Of a stretch of 64,000 nt of DNA, positions 17,038 through 28,859 are shown piece by piece. How positions within the stretch are numbered: the stretch's first letter is position 1; every line of letters starts with the position of its first letter. A model generated the notes under the pieces. That model did not search any database, had not been told where the DNA came from, and worked only from the letters and a program-made list of their open reading frames with translations. This stretch comes from Vibrio gigantis. Its GTDB lineage: Bacteria > Pseudomonadota > Gammaproteobacteria > Enterobacterales > Vibrionaceae. The stretch spans positions 496,001 through 560,000 of the forward strand of contig NZ_AP025492.1 of assembly GCF_024347515.1 (NCBI RefSeq). The letters run 5' to 3'. The translations under genes and the position numbers were made by a program.

Positions 17038-18791
17038 CCGGTAAAAAGGAAAAAGCACCCGCGAAAACCGTTAATAAATCAACGAAAGAGCGTGTGAAGA
17101 GCGAAAAGGATTCGGATCCAATTCTGATTAAATGGCGTTTTAACGTCGTGATTGCTTTCGTGTTTCTTGCCTTTGCTGCACTTGTTGGTCGTGTGGCTTA
17201 CATCCAAATTATTGAACCAGATAACTTAATTCGTCAGGGCGACCTTCGTTCAGTGCGTGTTAAGGCTATTCCTTCTGCTCGCGGTATTATCTCCGATCGC
17301 AATGGCGAACCGCTTGCTGTGAGTGTTCCAGTTGAAGCCGTGTGGGCCGATCCTAAGACCATTTTCGATAAAAATGGCATGGCTCAAATTGATCGTTGGT
17401 ATGCGTTAGCCGATGTACTTGGCCTGGAACGTCAATCTATGATCGACAAGATCTCTAGCAACAAATCCCGTCGATTCATTTATCTACAAAGACAAGTTAG
17501 CCCTGCGATGGCTAAGTATATTCGAGAGCTAAAGCTGGTGGGTGTTGGCTTGAAAGCGGAATCTCGACGTTACTACCCTGCAGGCGAAGTCAGTGCACAC
17601 CTTATCGGGGTGACTGGAATCGATGGTCATGGCCTAGAAGGCGTTGAACGTAGCTACGATAAATGGCTTACGGGCGAGGCAGGTAAGCGAACCATCCGTA
17701 AAGATCGTTACGGGCGCGTTGTTGAAAACATTGCTTTAGAAGAGCGTGAAGAAGGTAAACCACTCGAATTAACCATCGATCAACGATTACAAGCGATTGC
17801 TTACAGAGCTATAAAACAGGCGGTGGCGGATCATAAGGCGACGTCAGGCTCGGCGGTATTACTTGATGTAAAAACCGGTGCTGTTTTGGCTATGGTGAAC
17901 GCACCTTCTTATAACCCGAACAATCGTGCTGATTTGCAAAGCTTCAAGATGCGTAACCGCGTGCTCACTGACGCAATGGAGCCCGGCTCTACGGTAAAAC
18001 CGTTTGTGGTTTTGGCAGCGTTAGAGAACGGCACCGCAGACCCCGATATCGTTATTGATACTGGCAATGGCATCATGCAGATCGGTGGTAGCCGCGTACG
18101 AGATTCTTCTAAAGTGGGTAAGGCTGACTTAGCCTTGATTCTCAAGAAGTCGAGTAACATCGGTGTCGCGAAGTTGGCACTTAATATGCCTTTAGATGCT
18201 TTACTTGGGATGTACAGCTCAGTTGGTTTGGGTGAGATGTCAGGGCTGAATTTAATCGGTGAAACGAGCGGTATTTTCCCAAATCGACGTCGTTGGTCAA
18301 AGTTTGAAATTGCGACATTAGCATTTGGCTATGGCTTGTCTGTGACGCCGATGCAGTTGGCACATGCCTATGCGACGTTAGCCAACAAAGGCATGTATGA
18401 ACCGATTCATATTATTAAGAGTAACGACCAAGATTTTTCTAAGCAGATCATCAAGCGCGAGAACGCGGAGCTGGTGTTGAATATGCTAGAAGGGGTGACT
18501 CAAAAAGGTGGTACGGCAACAAGAGCAGCTGTGCCGGGTTACCGAGTTGCAGCCAAAACGGGTACCTCTCGTAAGGCTGAAGCGGGCGGATACAGTGATG
18601 AGTACATTGCGATTACCGCAGGTTTTGCTCCTGTGAGTGACCCAAGAGTGGCGCTAGTTGTTGTGGTCAATGAGCCCCAGGGTGACCTTTACTATGGTGG
18701 TTCAGTCGCAGCCCCCGTTTTTTCTGAAATCATGAAGGGAGCACTGCAAATTCTCAATGTCCCTGCTGATGAAAACAAATTTCAAGAATAG
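17034..18791 (+). CDS. ftsI: Septal peptidoglycan transpeptidase FtsI (PBP3)
   Basis: The protein has 585 residues. A cytoplasmic tail (1-33) and one membrane helix (about 35-58) lead to the pedestal domain and the transpeptidase domain. The active-site motifs are STVK (Ser319 nucleophile, Lys322), SSN (373-375) and KTGT (508-511). It crosslinks septal peptidoglycan made by its partner FtsW and is the target of aztreonam-type beta-lactams. The start overlaps ftsL by 4 bases; murE follows after 18 bases. Confidence 0.97.
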   Translation: MTGKKEKAPAKTVNKSTKERVKSEKDSDPILIKWRFNVVIAFVFLAFAALVGRVAYIQIIEPDNLIRQGDLRSVRVKAIPSARGIISDRNGEPLAVSVPVEAVWADPKTIFDKNGMAQIDRWYALADVLGLERQSMIDKISSNKSRRFIYLQRQVSPAMAKYIRELKLVGVGLKAESRRYYPAGEVSAHLIGVTGIDGHGLEGVERSYDKWLTGEAGKRTIRKDRYGRVVENIALEEREEGKPLELTIDQRLQAIAYRAIKQAVADHKATSGSAVLLDVKTGAVLAMVNAPSYNPNNRADLQSFKMRNRVLTDAMEPGSTVKPFVVLAALENGTADPDIVIDTGNGIMQIGGSRVRDSSKVGKADLALILKKSSNIGVAKLALNMPLDALLGMYSSVGLGEMSGLNLIGETSGIFPNRRRWSKFEIATLAFGYGLSVTPMQLAHAYATLANKGMYEPIHIIKSNDQDFSKQIIKRENAELVLNMLEGVTQKGGTATRAAVPGYRVAAKTGTSRKAEAGGYSDEYIAITAGFAPVSDPRVALVVVVNEPQGDLYYGGSVAAPVFSEIMKGALQILNVPADENKFQE

Positions 18792-18809
18792 AGCCAATCA
18801 GGATTCAAT

Positions 18810-20294
18810 ATGAGTAATAGCCTCACGCTGTCATCTTTACTTTCTCCTTGGGGAGATTTCAGCTCTTCTGAGCTAGATGCGATTGCTGTTGAGCAATTGG
18901 AGTTAGATAGCCGAGCCATCAAGACAGGTGATGTTTTTGTTGCCGTAATCGGACATGCTGTCGACGGTCGTCGGTTTATCGACAAAGCCGTCGCTCAGGG
19001 TGCGAAAGCCGTCCTTGCACAAGCGGGTGATGACAAACTTCATGGCTTGGTTGAGTGGTTAAATGCAGTACCTGTTGTTTATGTCTCAGAGCTAAATTCA
19101 ATTCTCTCTGAACTGGCTGGCCGAGTTTATTCTTCTAAAGCGAGCAAACTGATTGGCGTTACTGGCACCAATGGCAAAACCACCATCACTCAATTGATTG
19201 CTCAATGGCTAGACCTAGTCGGTCAACGCTCTGCGGTAATGGGCACTACAGGTAACGGCTTCTTAGATAATCTAAAAACAGCGGCGAATACCACAGGCAG
19301 TGCGATTGAAATACAGCGTACGCTGAGTGAGTTGGCTGAAGAAAACGCCGTTTATACCGCGATGGAAATCTCTTCTCATGGTTTGGTTCAAGGCCGAGTA
19401 AAAGCGTTGGATTTTGAGGTTGGTGTCTTTACTAACCTGAGCCGTGACCACCTTGATTATCACGGTACGATGGAAGAGTACGCACTGGCTAAGAAGAGCC
19501 TGTTTACTGAGCATAAGTGTAAACACGCCGTGATTAATGTTGATGATGAAGTCGGCAAAGCGTGGATGTCAGATTTGTCTAATTCGATAGCCGTGTCATT
19601 GCTTCCGTTGTCTGGTTACCAACATTCGGTGTGGGCATCTGATGTCGCTTATGCAGAAACAGGTATTCAGATGTCCTTTGATGGTAGCTGGGGGCAAGGT
19701 CAGCTTTCGGTTCCTTTAATTGGCCAGTTCAACGCATCAAATGTGTTGGTTGCTTTCGCGACTCTGCTTTCATTGGGCATCGATAAGCAAACTTTGATCG
19801 ACACAGCACCTCAGCTTCAACCGGTTATTGGTCGTATGGAGCTGTTCCAAGTTCCGAACAAAGCAAAAGTAGTCGTCGATTACGCGCACACACCAGATGC
19901 TCTAGAAAAAGCATTAGCAGCACTGCGAGTTCACTGCTCTGGAAAGCTTTGGGCTATCTTTGGCTGTGGTGGTGACCGTGACAATGGTAAGCGTCCAATG
20001 ATGGCGGTAACTGCAGAGCAGTTCGCCGACAACATTATTATTTCAGATGACAACCCTCGCAGCGAAGATCCTGCTTTGATTGTTAAAGACATGCTCGCAG
20101 GCTTAAGCAAACCTGAATCTGCGTTTGTCGAACACGATCGCTATCAAGCGGTTAAGTTTGCCCTAGAGCAGGCTGCCAGCAATGACATTATTCTTTTGGC
20201 TGGCAAAGGTCATGAGGATTACCAAGTATTGAAAGACGAAACGATTCACTACTCAGATCGAGAGTCTGCGCTACAACTTTTAGGTATTTCATAA
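18810..20294 (+). CDS. murE: UDP-MurNAc-tripeptide synthetase (meso-diaminopimelate-adding) MurE
   Basis: The protein has 494 residues. The ATP loop is GTNGKTT (119-125). The DNPR motif (in [11 protein letters not shown], near residue 410) is the signature for meso-diaminopimelate rather than lysine as substrate. It adds the third residue of the peptidoglycan stem peptide. Its substrate is made by the lysine branch that includes DapB, encoded further along this window. The stop overlaps the murF start as TAATG. Confidence 0.97.
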   Translation: MSNSLTLSSLLSPWGDFSSSELDAIAVEQLELDSRAIKTGDVFVAVIGHAVDGRRFIDKAVAQGAKAVLAQAGDDKLHGLVEWLNAVPVVYVSELNSILSELAGRVYSSKASKLIGVTGTNGKTTITQLIAQWLDLVGQRSAVMGTTGNGFLDNLKTAANTTGSAIEIQRTLSELAEENAVYTAMEISSHGLVQGRVKALDFEVGVFTNLSRDHLDYHGTMEEYALAKKSLFTEHKCKHAVINVDDEVGKAWMSDLSNSIAVSLLPLSGYQHSVWASDVAYAETGIQMSFDGSWGQGQLSVPLIGQFNASNVLVAFATLLSLGIDKQTLIDTAPQLQPVIGRMELFQVPNKAKVVVDYAHTPDALEKALAALRVHCSGKLWAIFGCGGDRDNGKRPMMAVTAEQFADNIIISDDNPRSEDPALIVKDMLAGLSKPESAFVEHDRYQAVKFALEQAASNDIILLAGKGHEDYQVLKDETIHYSDRESALQLLGIS

Positions 20295-21667
20295 TGATTG
20301 ATGTATCACTTGAGCAAATTTTCTCAGCGGTGAATGGTCAGCTGATTGAGGCTGGCAAATCGAACAATAGTGTCATTAATGCGGTTTCTACTGACACTCG
20401 AACCGTTGAAGAAGGTGCACTGTTTGTTGCTCTCGTTGGCGAGCGTTTTGATGCGCATGATTTTTGTGGTCAGGCTGTTGAGGCCAATGCGAGCGCGTTG
20501 TTAGTTGAACGAAAACTTGACCTAAATATTACTCAAGTTGTTGTTGAAGACACTAAACTTGCTTTAGGTCAGCTAAGTGCTTGGATTCACGAGCAATGTA
20601 ACGTTCCAACTATGGCGATTACCGGTAGCTGCGGCAAGACGACAGTAAAAGAGATGGTTGCGAGTATTTTGCAGCAACGTGGCAAGGTGTTGTTTACTGC
20701 TGGTAACTTCAATAATGACATTGGTGTACCACTAACCTTGTTCCGCAGTCAGCCAAGTGATGACTATGCGGTGATCGAATTAGGCGCGAACCATATCGGT
20801 GAAATTGCCTACACCACTCAGCTAGTGAAACCACAAGTTGCTTTGGTGAACAATGTCGCTGCAGCGCACTTAGAAGGTTTTGGTTCTATCGATGGCGTGA
20901 AGCAAGCGAAAGGTGAAATCTTTCAGGGGCTTGCTGCTGGTGATACTGCTATTGTTAATCTAGAGAGCAACGGTGGCGACTTTTGGAATGGCGTACTTGC
21001 AGATAAAAGAGTGCTGACCTTTTCAGAGAGTGATGACAAGGCAGATTATTTTGCGACTAATATTCTCATCAATGAGCAAGGTGAAGCTTGCTTTGATATG
21101 CAGACTCCGCAAGGTGCCATTGATGTCGAACTTGGCATTATTGGTCAGCACAACGTAGCAAATGCGTTGGCGGCTGCAGCGTTAAGCACTCAATTTGGTG
21201 CCACGCTTGAGGAAATAAAAAGCGGTTTAGCGAACCTTATCTCGGTTAAAGGTCGAGTTGAGGTTCAACAATTAAGTCAGAATATCAAGCTGATAGATGA
21301 CAGTTACAACGCCAGCGTACCGGCAATGAAAGCTGCAGCTAAATTGCTGTCGAGCTTCAAAGGTCAACGTTGGTTGATTTTAGGCAATATGGCCGAATTA
21401 GGCGACGAAAGCCTTGCACTTCACCGTCAAGTCGGTGAATATGCTGCCCCATTCGCTTTTGAGCATGTACTCACTTACGGTGATGATACCAAGGTGATTA
21501 GTGAAGTCTGTAATGGGATTCACTTTGCAACGCATCAAGCGATGATCGCGCACATAGAGCAGCACTTATGCTTGCCAGAAAACGCGTCACATACCTTGTT
21601 GGTAAAAGGCGCGAATAGTGCAGGAATGAGTAAAATAGCCGCTGCTTTAAAGGAGAACTTTTCATGA
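20294..21667 (+). CDS. murF: UDP-MurNAc-pentapeptide synthetase MurF
   Basis: The protein has 457 residues. The P-loop is GSCGKTT (111-117), and a Mur-ligase C-terminal domain includes the [15 protein letters not shown] motif. It adds D-Ala-D-Ala to complete the pentapeptide precursor. The dipeptide ligase gene (ddl) is not in this cluster. It overlaps murE by 1 base and mraY by 4 bases. Confidence 0.97.
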   Translation: MIDVSLEQIFSAVNGQLIEAGKSNNSVINAVSTDTRTVEEGALFVALVGERFDAHDFCGQAVEANASALLVERKLDLNITQVVVEDTKLALGQLSAWIHEQCNVPTMAITGSCGKTTVKEMVASILQQRGKVLFTAGNFNNDIGVPLTLFRSQPSDDYAVIELGANHIGEIAYTTQLVKPQVALVNNVAAAHLEGFGSIDGVKQAKGEIFQGLAAGDTAIVNLESNGGDFWNGVLADKRVLTFSESDDKADYFATNILINEQGEACFDMQTPQGAIDVELGIIGQHNVANALAAAALSTQFGATLEEIKSGLANLISVKGRVEVQQLSQNIKLIDDSYNASVPAMKAAAKLLSSFKGQRWLILGNMAELGDESLALHRQVGEYAAPFAFEHVLTYGDDTKVISEVCNGIHFATHQAMIAHIEQHLCLPENASHTLLVKGANSAGMSKIAAALKENFS

Positions 21668-22746
21668 TAATTTGGCTTGCAGAGCTACTACAGCCACACT
21701 TTTCTTTTTTCCGTTTGTTCGAATACCTATCGTTTCGTGCAATCGCGAGTATTTTGACCGCTTTATGTCTGTCGCTGTGGATGGGACCTCGTTTAATTGA
21801 GCGTCTGCAAATGCTACAAATTGGCCAAGTTGTTCGTAACGATGGCCCAGAATCTCACTTCAGCAAACGTGGTACTCCAACCATGGGCGGCATGATGATC
21901 CTTGCTGCCATCATTATCACAGTATTGATGTGGGCTGATCTTTCAAACCCTTACGTTTGGGCGGTATTGGCAGTGCTTGCTGGCTACGGCGCCGTTGGTT
22001 TTGTTGATGACTACCGTAAAGTCGTTCGTAAGAACACAGATGGCTTGATTGCGCGTTGGAAGTATTTCTGGCAATCAGCGATTGCATTGGTTGTGGCGTT
22101 TGCTCTGTATGCTCACGGACACGACACCGCTGCAACGCAATTGGTTGTTCCTTTCTTCAAAGACGTGATGCCACAACTTGGTTTACTGTACATTGTACTA
22201 ACTTACTTTGTTATTGTGGGTACCAGTAACGCGGTAAACCTAACGGATGGCCTAGATGGCTTGGCGATCATGCCAACGGTTATGGTTGCGGCTGGTTTTG
22301 CTGTTATCGCTTGGGCGACGGGTAACGTTAACTTCGCGGCATACCTACACATTCCATACATCCCATACACCTCTGAACTGGTTGTAGTATGTACTGCTAT
22401 CGTTGGTGCCGGCCTAGGTTTCCTATGGTTTAACACCTACCCGGCACAAGTATTCATGGGCGATGTTGGCTCTTTAGCACTGGGTGGAGCACTGGGTGTG
22501 ATTGCTGTGTTAGTTCGCCAAGAGTTGGTACTGGTTATCATGGGCGGTGTGTTTGTAATGGAGACCTTGTCAGTAATCCTGCAGGTAGGCTCTTACAAAT
22601 TGCGTGGCCAACGTATTTTCCGTATGGCACCGATTCACCACCACTATGAGCTTAAAGGCTGGCCTGAACCGCGCGTAATCGTGCGCTTTTGGATCATCTC
22701 AATGGTATTAGTATTGGTTGGCCTAGCGACACTGAAAGTTCGTTAA
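21664..22746 (+). CDS. mraY: Phospho-MurNAc-pentapeptide translocase MraY
   Basis: The protein has 360 residues with about ten membrane helices. The catalytic and Mg-binding motifs are [18 protein letters not shown] and the HHHYELKGW loop near residue 325. It transfers phospho-MurNAc-pentapeptide to undecaprenyl phosphate, forming lipid I at the inner membrane. It is followed by a short gap with a hairpin before murD. Confidence 0.98.
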   Translation: MIIWLAELLQPHFSFFRLFEYLSFRAIASILTALCLSLWMGPRLIERLQMLQIGQVVRNDGPESHFSKRGTPTMGGMMILAAIIITVLMWADLSNPYVWAVLAVLAGYGAVGFVDDYRKVVRKNTDGLIARWKYFWQSAIALVVAFALYAHGHDTAATQLVVPFFKDVMPQLGLLYIVLTYFVIVGTSNAVNLTDGLDGLAIMPTVMVAAGFAVIAWATGNVNFAAYLHIPYIPYTSELVVVCTAIVGAGLGFLWFNTYPAQVFMGDVGSLALGGALGVIAVLVRQELVLVIMGGVFVMETLSVILQVGSYKLRGQRIFRMAPIHHHYELKGWPEPRVIVRFWIISMVLVLVGLATLKVR

Positions 22747-22754
22747 TCCTATGC

Positions 22755-22775
22755 GAGCCTCTGTCATAGAGGCTC
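22755..22775 (+). other. Hairpin in the mraY-murD gap
   Basis: GAGCCTCT (22755-22762) pairs exactly with AGAGGCTC (22768-22775), loop GTCAT. Only a short TT follows, so it is not a clear terminator. It could be a partial terminator or an mRNA-processing or stability element inside the dcw transcript. Confidence 0.55.
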
Positions 22776-22804
22776 TTGAAAACTATTAAGAGCATCTTGT
22801 TTAA

Positions 22805-24121
22805 ATGGAACGTTGGCAAAATATTCAAAATGTAGTGGTTGTGGGGCTCGGTATTACCGGGCTCTCTGTCGTTAAACATCTCGTAAAATATCAGCCTCAC
22901 ACTCATGTGAAGGTCATTGATACGCGAGAACTACCGCCGGGCAGAGAGTCTTTGCCTGAATCGGTAGAGCTGCATTCTGGAAGCTGGAATACTCAATGGT
23001 TGGCTGAGGCTGATTTAGTGGTAGCTAACCCAGGTATCGCCTTAGCAACCCCTGAAATTCAAGATGTTGTTCAAGCGGGAACGCCTGTCGTCGGTGACAT
23101 CGAGTTGTTTGGCTGGGCGGTGAATAAACCCGTTGTGGCGATTACAGGCTCAAATGGCAAGAGTACCGTGACTGACCTTACTGGCGTGCTTGCTAAAGCC
23201 GCTGGCCTTAACGTTGGTGTCGGTGGCAATATTGGTATTCCGGCTTTAGACCTTCTTGAGCTTGATGCTGATTTGTATGTCCTTGAGCTTTCAAGCTTTC
23301 AGCTAGAGACAACGTCCAGTCTAAATCTTGCAGCGGCGGCCTTTTTGAACCTGTCAGAAGATCACATGGATCGCTATCAGGGTATGGCTGATTATCGCGA
23401 GGCTAAGTTAAGAATCTTCAATAACGCGCAGTGTGCGATTGTTAATCGCGAAGACAAACAGACTTATCCTGATCATAAGATGCCATTGGTGACATTTGGA
23501 CTCGATGACCAAGAGTTTGGTGTTGCGACGATTGATGGCACTGAATGGTTAATGGACACCGGAAAGCCAGTACTTCCTACTCAAGATTTAACATTGGTTG
23601 GACGTCACAATGTGGCGAATGCGTTAGTCTCTTTAGCGTTACTGAAGCAAGTTGGCATCGATTACAGCAAAAGCCTTGAAGCATTGAAAGCTTACAACGG
23701 TTTAACGCATCGCTGCCAAGTGGTGGCTGACAAGCGCGGAATCAAATGGGTTAATGACTCCAAAGCAACCAACGTAGCTAGCACGTTGGCCGCTCTGTCC
23801 GGTTTAGAGTACCAAGGTACTTTGTATCTCTTGGTTGGCGGTGTAGGTAAGGGGGCCGACTTTAGTGAACTTAAGCCCGTGCTGTCTCAGCTAGACCATG
23901 TTCAACTGTGTTGTTTTGGTGAGGATGCAGCGCACTTTATGCCGTTACACCCATCAGCTAAGACGTTTGAAACCATGGGTGACATCATAGAGAGTATCTC
24001 AAAGCAGTTAGCTGCCGGTGATATGGTGATGTTGTCTCCTGCGTGTGCTAGCTTTGATCAATTTAATAACTTCATGGCAAGAGGTGATGCGTTCACTGAA
24101 CTTGCTCATGAGTATGCCTAA
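22805..24121 (+). CDS. murD: UDP-MurNAc-L-alanine:D-glutamate ligase MurD
   Basis: The protein has 438 residues. An N-terminal Rossmann-like domain ([11 protein letters not shown]) binds the UDP part, the ATP loop is GSNGKST (115-121), and the Mur-ligase C-terminal domain contains NDSKATN. It adds D-glutamate as the second residue of the stem peptide. It is separated from mraY by 58 bases containing a hairpin, and from ftsW by 22 bases. Confidence 0.97.
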   Translation: MERWQNIQNVVVVGLGITGLSVVKHLVKYQPHTHVKVIDTRELPPGRESLPESVELHSGSWNTQWLAEADLVVANPGIALATPEIQDVVQAGTPVVGDIELFGWAVNKPVVAITGSNGKSTVTDLTGVLAKAAGLNVGVGGNIGIPALDLLELDADLYVLELSSFQLETTSSLNLAAAAFLNLSEDHMDRYQGMADYREAKLRIFNNAQCAIVNREDKQTYPDHKMPLVTFGLDDQEFGVATIDGTEWLMDTGKPVLPTQDLTLVGRHNVANALVSLALLKQVGIDYSKSLEALKAYNGLTHRCQVVADKRGIKWVNDSKATNVASTLAALSGLEYQGTLYLLVGGVGKGADFSELKPVLSQLDHVQLCCFGEDAAHFMPLHPSAKTFETMGDIIESISKQLAAGDMVMLSPACASFDQFNNFMARGDAFTELAHEYA

Positions 24122-24143
24122 CGTGTTGAAGGACTAACATTCA

Positions 24144-25340
24144 GTGCTAAGAGTGAAAGAGATCAATCAATCTATTTGGCAGTGGCTCAACCGTGCTACA
24201 CCAGAGGCGCTCTATGATCGTCAATTGGTATGGATTGCTCTGGGACTGATGCTTACGGGCTTAGTGATGGTAACGTCGGCTTCGTTTCCTATCAGTGCTC
24301 GTTTAACCGATCAGCCGTTTCACTTTATGTTCCGTCATGCCATCTTCCTTGTGTTGGCGTTAGGAGTCTCCAGTGTCATATTACAAATCCCGATGCAGCG
24401 CTGGTTTCAATACAGTATGTATCTACTGGGCTTGTCCTTCTTTTTGCTAGTCGTGGTATTAGCAGTTGGTAAGTCCGTCAATGGTGCATCACGTTGGATC
24501 CCTCTGGGGCTATTTAATTTACAGCCGGCTGAAGTCGCCAAGTTATCGCTGTTTATCTTTATGGCGGGCTATTTGGTTCGTAAACAAGATGAAGTGAGAA
24601 AAACCTTCTTCGGTGGTTTTGGTAAACCGATCATGGTGTTCGGCGCCTTTGCTGTGTTGCTACTTGGTCAGCCCGATTTAGGTACAGTCGTCGTAATGCT
24701 AGTTACCCTATTTGGAATGCTATTCATTGCTGGTGCTAAACTTTCACAGTTTATCGCTTTGATGGTGGCTGGTATTGCCGCGGTCGTCGGTTTGATTGTT
24801 ATAGAACCCTATCGTGTTCGACGTGTGACCTCATTCTGGGAACCTTGGAATGACCCGTTCGGTAGTGGCTACCAATTAACTCAATCATTAATGGCGTTCG
24901 GTCGTGGTGACTGGATGGGACAAGGGCTTGGCAACTCAATTCAAAAACTCGAATATCTACCGGAAGCGCATACCGACTTTGTATTTGCTGTATTGGCTGA
25001 GGAACTCGGTTTCGTCGGTGTAACCTTAGTACTCATGCTGATCTTTAGCTTGGTTTTTAAAGCCATTTTTATTGGCAAAAAGGCCTTTGAAAACGACCAA
25101 GTGTTCAGTGGTTATCTGGCATTTGGTATTGGTATTTGGTTTGCTTTTCAAACGCTTGTTAACGTAGGCGCAGCTTCAGGTATTGTACCGACTAAAGGTT
25201 TAACCTTACCGTTGATCAGTTATGGTGGTTCAAGTCTTATCGTGATGTCGGTGGCGGTTTCTATGTTGCTGCGTATTGATCACGAGTGCCGGATACAACA
25301 AAAAGAACAAGCCGACAATCAAAACGAATTAGTAGAATAA
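24144..25340 (+). CDS. ftsW: Septal peptidoglycan glycosyltransferase FtsW
   Basis: The protein has 398 residues, SEDS family, with about ten membrane helices. Conserved parts include [20 protein letters not shown] and the loop [21 protein letters not shown]. The start is taken as GTG at 24144, 10 bases after GAAGGA; another GTG at 24153 is possible. FtsW polymerises lipid II at the septum with FtsI. RodA is the only similar family and is excluded by cluster position. Confidence 0.96.
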   Translation: MLRVKEINQSIWQWLNRATPEALYDRQLVWIALGLMLTGLVMVTSASFPISARLTDQPFHFMFRHAIFLVLALGVSSVILQIPMQRWFQYSMYLLGLSFFLLVVVLAVGKSVNGASRWIPLGLFNLQPAEVAKLSLFIFMAGYLVRKQDEVRKTFFGGFGKPIMVFGAFAVLLLGQPDLGTVVVMLVTLFGMLFIAGAKLSQFIALMVAGIAAVVGLIVIEPYRVRRVTSFWEPWNDPFGSGYQLTQSLMAFGRGDWMGQGLGNSIQKLEYLPEAHTDFVFAVLAEELGFVGVTLVLMLIFSLVFKAIFIGKKAFENDQVFSGYLAFGIGIWFAFQTLVNVGAASGIVPTKGLTLPLISYGGSSLIVMSVAVSMLLRIDHECRIQQKEQADNQNELVE

Positions 25341-25352
25341 GAATCTAACGTG

Positions 25353-26414
25353 ATGAAACAAAACAAAAAACTTTTAGTGATGGCTGGTGGTACTGGCGGC
25401 CACGTTTTCCCAGGGCTAGCGGTGGCTAAAAAGCTTCAGCAGCAAGGTTGGGAGATTCGCTGGTTAGGAACCGCAGACAGAATGGAAGCGGATTTAGTGC
25501 CAAAGCATGGTATTGAAATCGACTTCATCGAAGTGAAAGGTCTGCGCGGTCAAGGTATTAGCAAGCTAATTAAAGCGCCGTTCCAGATTATCAATGCCAT
25601 ACTTCAAGCAAGGCAGCACATCAAAGCATGGCAGCCAGACGTGGTGCTTGGTATGGGCGGCTACGTAAGTGGTCCTGGCGGTATCGCGGCATGGTTGTCT
25701 GGTATTCCAGTGGTACTGCATGAGCAAAACGCAGTGGCTGGTTTAACCAACCAGTGGCTGTCTAAGATTGCTAAAAAGGTTTTTCAAGCTTTTCCTGGTG
25801 CTTTCCCTACTGCAGAAGTCGTAGGTAACCCAGTACGTGAAGATGTTGTTGCCTTAGCTGAACCAGAGCTACGTATGGCTGAGCGTGATGGTGACATCCG
25901 TATCTTGGTCATGGGCGGCAGTCAGGGCGCGAAAATTCTGAACGATACCTTGCCCGTAACTATGGCGAAGCTTGGTGAGGGCTTCACTGTAATGCACCAG
26001 GCGGGTAAGAACAGTCAACAACAAGTTATTGAACAATACAAATCACATTCTGTAGATAATGTACAAGTGACTGAATTTATTGATGATGTGGCGCAAGCTT
26101 ATAAATGGGCAGATCTATTAGTGTGTCGCTCAGGTGCATTAACCGTATCTGAAGTGTCTGCAGCAGGTGTGGGTTCTATCTTCGTTCCGTTTATGCACAA
26201 AGACAGACAGCAAGCGCTCAACGCCGATCACTTAGTTGAATGTGGCGCTGCGTTAATGATTGAACAGCCTCAACTGACGGCTGATAAGCTAGCGAGCACT
26301 ATCGCTCAGCTTGATAGAAATGAATTAAAAATGATGGCAACAAAAGCTCGTCAAGCAGCCAAGCTTGATGCTGATGTGACCGTCGCTGAAGCAATTAAAG
26401 CTTTAGCAAAATAA
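25353..26414 (+). CDS. murG: Lipid II-forming GlcNAc transferase MurG
   Basis: The protein has 353 residues from the ATG at 25353; the preceding GTG at 25350 is in frame and cannot be excluded. The N-terminal [16 protein letters not shown] loop and the second-domain [12 protein letters not shown] and GALTVSEV motifs mark this GT-B enzyme. It adds GlcNAc from UDP-GlcNAc to lipid I at the cytoplasmic membrane face. It is followed closely by murC. Confidence 0.97.
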   Translation: MKQNKKLLVMAGGTGGHVFPGLAVAKKLQQQGWEIRWLGTADRMEADLVPKHGIEIDFIEVKGLRGQGISKLIKAPFQIINAILQARQHIKAWQPDVVLGMGGYVSGPGGIAAWLSGIPVVLHEQNAVAGLTNQWLSKIAKKVFQAFPGAFPTAEVVGNPVREDVVALAEPELRMAERDGDIRILVMGGSQGAKILNDTLPVTMAKLGEGFTVMHQAGKNSQQQVIEQYKSHSVDNVQVTEFIDDVAQAYKWADLLVCRSGALTVSEVSAAGVGSIFVPFMHKDRQQALNADHLVECGAALMIEQPQLTADKLASTIAQLDRNELKMMATKARQAAKLDADVTVAEAIKALAK

Positions 26415-26427
26415 TGAGATTGAATTG

Positions 26428-27888
26428 ATGACGATTGAACATACCCAAGACTTAGCGCAAATCCGTGCAATGGTGCCAGAGATGCGCCGTGTTAAATCTA
26501 TCCACTTCATTGGTATTGGTGGTGCAGGCATGAGTGGGATCGCTGAAGTCTTGCTAAATGAAGGCTACCAAATCACAGGTTCTGATATTGCTCAAAACCC
26601 AGTGACTGATCGTTTAGTTAGCAAGGGCGCGACCGTTTACATTGGTCACCAAGCAAGTAACGTTGCCGATGCAAGTGTGGTGGTGGTATCAACCGCTATC
26701 AACGAAGAAAACCCAGAAATTATTGCCGCTCGTGAAGCGCGTACACCTATCGTTCGTCGTGCTGAAATGTTGGCTGAGTTGATGCGTTTCCGTCATGGTA
26801 TTGCTGTTGCTGGTACGCACGGTAAAACGACCACTACAGCGCTAGTGACTCAGATTTACTCGGAAGCAGGCCTAGATCCAACCTTCGTCAACGGTGGTTT
26901 GGTCAAAAGTGCGGGTACTAACGCACGTTTAGGTTCAAGCCGTATCCTTATCGCTGAAGCTGATGAAAGTGATGCGTCATTTTTACATCTGCAACCAATG
27001 GTTAGTATTGTAACTAACATTGAAGCGGATCATATGGATACCTATGGCGGCGACTTCGAAACGTTAAAGCAGACGTTTATTGATTTCTTACACAACCTAC
27101 CGTTCTACGGTCAAGCTGTGATGTGTGTAGACGATCCAGTTGTACGTGAGCTTATCCCTCAGGTAAGTCGTCAAGTAATTACTTACGGCTTCTCAGAAGA
27201 CGCAGATATTCGCATTGAGAACTATGTACAGGAAGGTCAGCAAGGTAAGTTCACGGTGGTGCGTGAAGGTAAAGCTAACCTTGATATTACATTGAACATT
27301 CCAGGCCGTCATAATGCACTGAATGCATCAGCTGCGATTGCTGTTGCAACGGAAGATGACATCAGCGATGAAGCTATTCTAAAAGCGATGGCGGGAACGG
27401 AAGGTACTGGTCGTCGTTTCGATCATCTTGGTGAGTACGAAACGGGTAAAGGTGTGGCGATGTTGGTCGATGATTACGGTCATCACCCAACGGAAGTGGA
27501 TGTGACTATCCAAGCTGCACGAAGTGGCTGGACTGACAAACGTCTTGTGATGATCTTCCAACCACACCGCTACAGTCGAACGCGTGATTTATATGATGAT
27601 TTTGCGAACGTTCTTGAACAAGTTGATGTCTTAATCTTATTAGATGTGTATTCAGCAGGTGAGAAACCGATTGCAGGGGCTGACGGACGTTCGCTAAGTC
27701 GAACTATTCGTGGGCGTGGTAAGATAGACCCAATCTTTGTTGCAGATATCAACGCGCTGCCATCGGCTTTAGCTAACGTAATTCAAGGCGGTGACCTTGT
27801 TTTAACACAGGGTGCAGGTGATGTTGGTCGAGTAGCAAAACAGTTGGAATCGTTACAGTTAGACATTAATAAAATGCAGAACGCGTAA
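26428..27888 (+). CDS. murC: UDP-MurNAc:L-alanine ligase MurC
   Basis: The protein has 486 residues from ATG 26428; an in-frame TTG lies just before it at 26425. The N-terminal [17 protein letters not shown] motif, the ATP loop GTHGKTTT (129-136) and the [10 protein letters not shown] motif are typical. It adds L-alanine, the first residue of the stem peptide. It is the last mur gene before the ftsQAZ part. E. coli has ddlB here; this genome has a hairpin and promoter instead. Confidence 0.97.
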   Translation: MTIEHTQDLAQIRAMVPEMRRVKSIHFIGIGGAGMSGIAEVLLNEGYQITGSDIAQNPVTDRLVSKGATVYIGHQASNVADASVVVVSTAINEENPEIIAAREARTPIVRRAEMLAELMRFRHGIAVAGTHGKTTTTALVTQIYSEAGLDPTFVNGGLVKSAGTNARLGSSRILIAEADESDASFLHLQPMVSIVTNIEADHMDTYGGDFETLKQTFIDFLHNLPFYGQAVMCVDDPVVRELIPQVSRQVITYGFSEDADIRIENYVQEGQQGKFTVVREGKANLDITLNIPGRHNALNASAAIAVATEDDISDEAILKAMAGTEGTGRRFDHLGEYETGKGVAMLVDDYGHHPTEVDVTIQAARSGWTDKRLVMIFQPHRYSRTRDLYDDFANVLEQVDVLILLDVYSAGEKPIAGADGRSLSRTIRGRGKIDPIFVADINALPSALANVIQGGDLVLTQGAGDVGRVAKQLESLQLDINKMQNA

Positions 27889-27910
27889 CAGAATACTGTC
27901 TACAGACTGT

Positions 27911-27939
27911 GGTCAATCGCTCACTTCTTGCGATTGACC
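27911..27939 (+). other. 10-bp perfect hairpin after murC
   Basis: GGTCAATCGC (27911-27920) pairs exactly with GCGATTGACC (27930-27939), 9-base loop. Only weakly U-rich sequence follows, so terminator activity would be partial. It lies just ahead of the ftsQ promoter. Confidence 0.6.
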
Positions 27940-27970
27940 TAAAATTGACCAAAAATCTTATTATCAACGT

Positions 27971-27998
27971 TTGATAGTTTGATTTTGCTCAGTATAAT
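27971..27998 (+). promoter_or_regulatory. Predicted promoter for ftsQAZ
   Basis: TTGATA (27971-27976), 16-base spacer, TATAAT (27993-27998). The start would be near 28005, giving a leader of about 65 nt before ftsQ. It is the best promoter match inside the dcw cluster and lies where it would uncouple ftsQ, ftsA and ftsZ from the mur genes. Confidence 0.75.
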
Positions 27999-28070
27999 TC
28001 ATAGGTTAAAGTAAGTGCTTTTACCTCTATTACGAAGATAGGGAATAGAATTGCGAACCAACGACAGGGA

Positions 28071-28859
28071 ATGCGGGCTTTGGTAGAAAGTACTTTTAGC
28101 GAAAACCGCCACCTATTCAGTTTACCGTCGCTCAAGAAACACGCCTTAGGCGGGTCTTTTTTTGTCATGGTATTGCTATTCATTGGGTTTCTTTTCTATA
28201 CCACGCTGACTTGGATGTGGGACGATCAGCGATTGCCTCTCTCCAAAATAGTACTTCAAGGTGACTTAACTTACGTAACCGCTGGTGATGTTCAACATGC
28301 CTTTGGCGAGCTAGAGCACATTGGAACATTTATGTCGCAAGACATCGGTGTGTTGCAAGACAGTTTAGAAGCGTTACCTTGGGTTTCAGTGGTCTCCATT
28401 CGTAAGCAGTGGCCAGACACAATAAAAGTATTTTTGACTGAGTACCATGCAGCAGCAATCTGGAACGGCAACATGCTGCTGAATGACGATGGTCAAGTGT
28501 TTAATGGTGATATCGGCCTGCTAAAGGGCGATAGAGTTAAGCTTTATGGCCCAGACGGCACCAGCCAAGAAGTGATAGAAAAGTGGCGACAGATAACCCC
28601 TCTGATTAACAGTCTAGGGTTAACCGTTACCTCTCTCGTTCTTAATGAGCGTCGCGCTTGGCAAATAATCCTAGATAACGGTATCCGTTTAGAACTAGGT
28701 AAAGATTCTTTAGATGAGCGTGTTGAACGCTTCATTTCGCTTTACAACGAACTCGGTAGTAAAGCGAATCAAGTGAGCTACATCGACCTCAGGTATGATA
28801 CGGGAGCCGCTGTAGGCTGGTTTCCAGAGCAAGAGTTAGAAGAGAGCACAGATGACTAA
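28071..28859 (+). CDS. ftsQ: Cell division protein FtsQ
   Basis: The protein has 262 residues: a cytoplasmic tail, one membrane helix (about 31-50), a POTRA domain beginning LPLSKIVLQGDLTYVT, and a beta domain ending with the conserved SYIDLRYDTGAAVGW. FtsQ binds FtsB and FtsL in the periplasm and links early and late divisome proteins. The ATG at 28071 is preceded almost directly by AGGGA, a poor spacing; no other ATG, GTG or TTG lies in frame before the upstream stop at 28002. It overlaps ftsA by 8 bases. Confidence 0.94.
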   Translation: MRALVESTFSENRHLFSLPSLKKHALGGSFFVMVLLFIGFLFYTTLTWMWDDQRLPLSKIVLQGDLTYVTAGDVQHAFGELEHIGTFMSQDIGVLQDSLEALPWVSVVSIRKQWPDTIKVFLTEYHAAAIWNGNMLLNDDGQVFNGDIGLLKGDRVKLYGPDGTSQEVIEKWRQITPLINSLGLTVTSLVLNERRAWQIILDNGIRLELGKDSLDERVERFISLYNELGSKANQVSYIDLRYDTGAAVGWFPEQELEESTDD

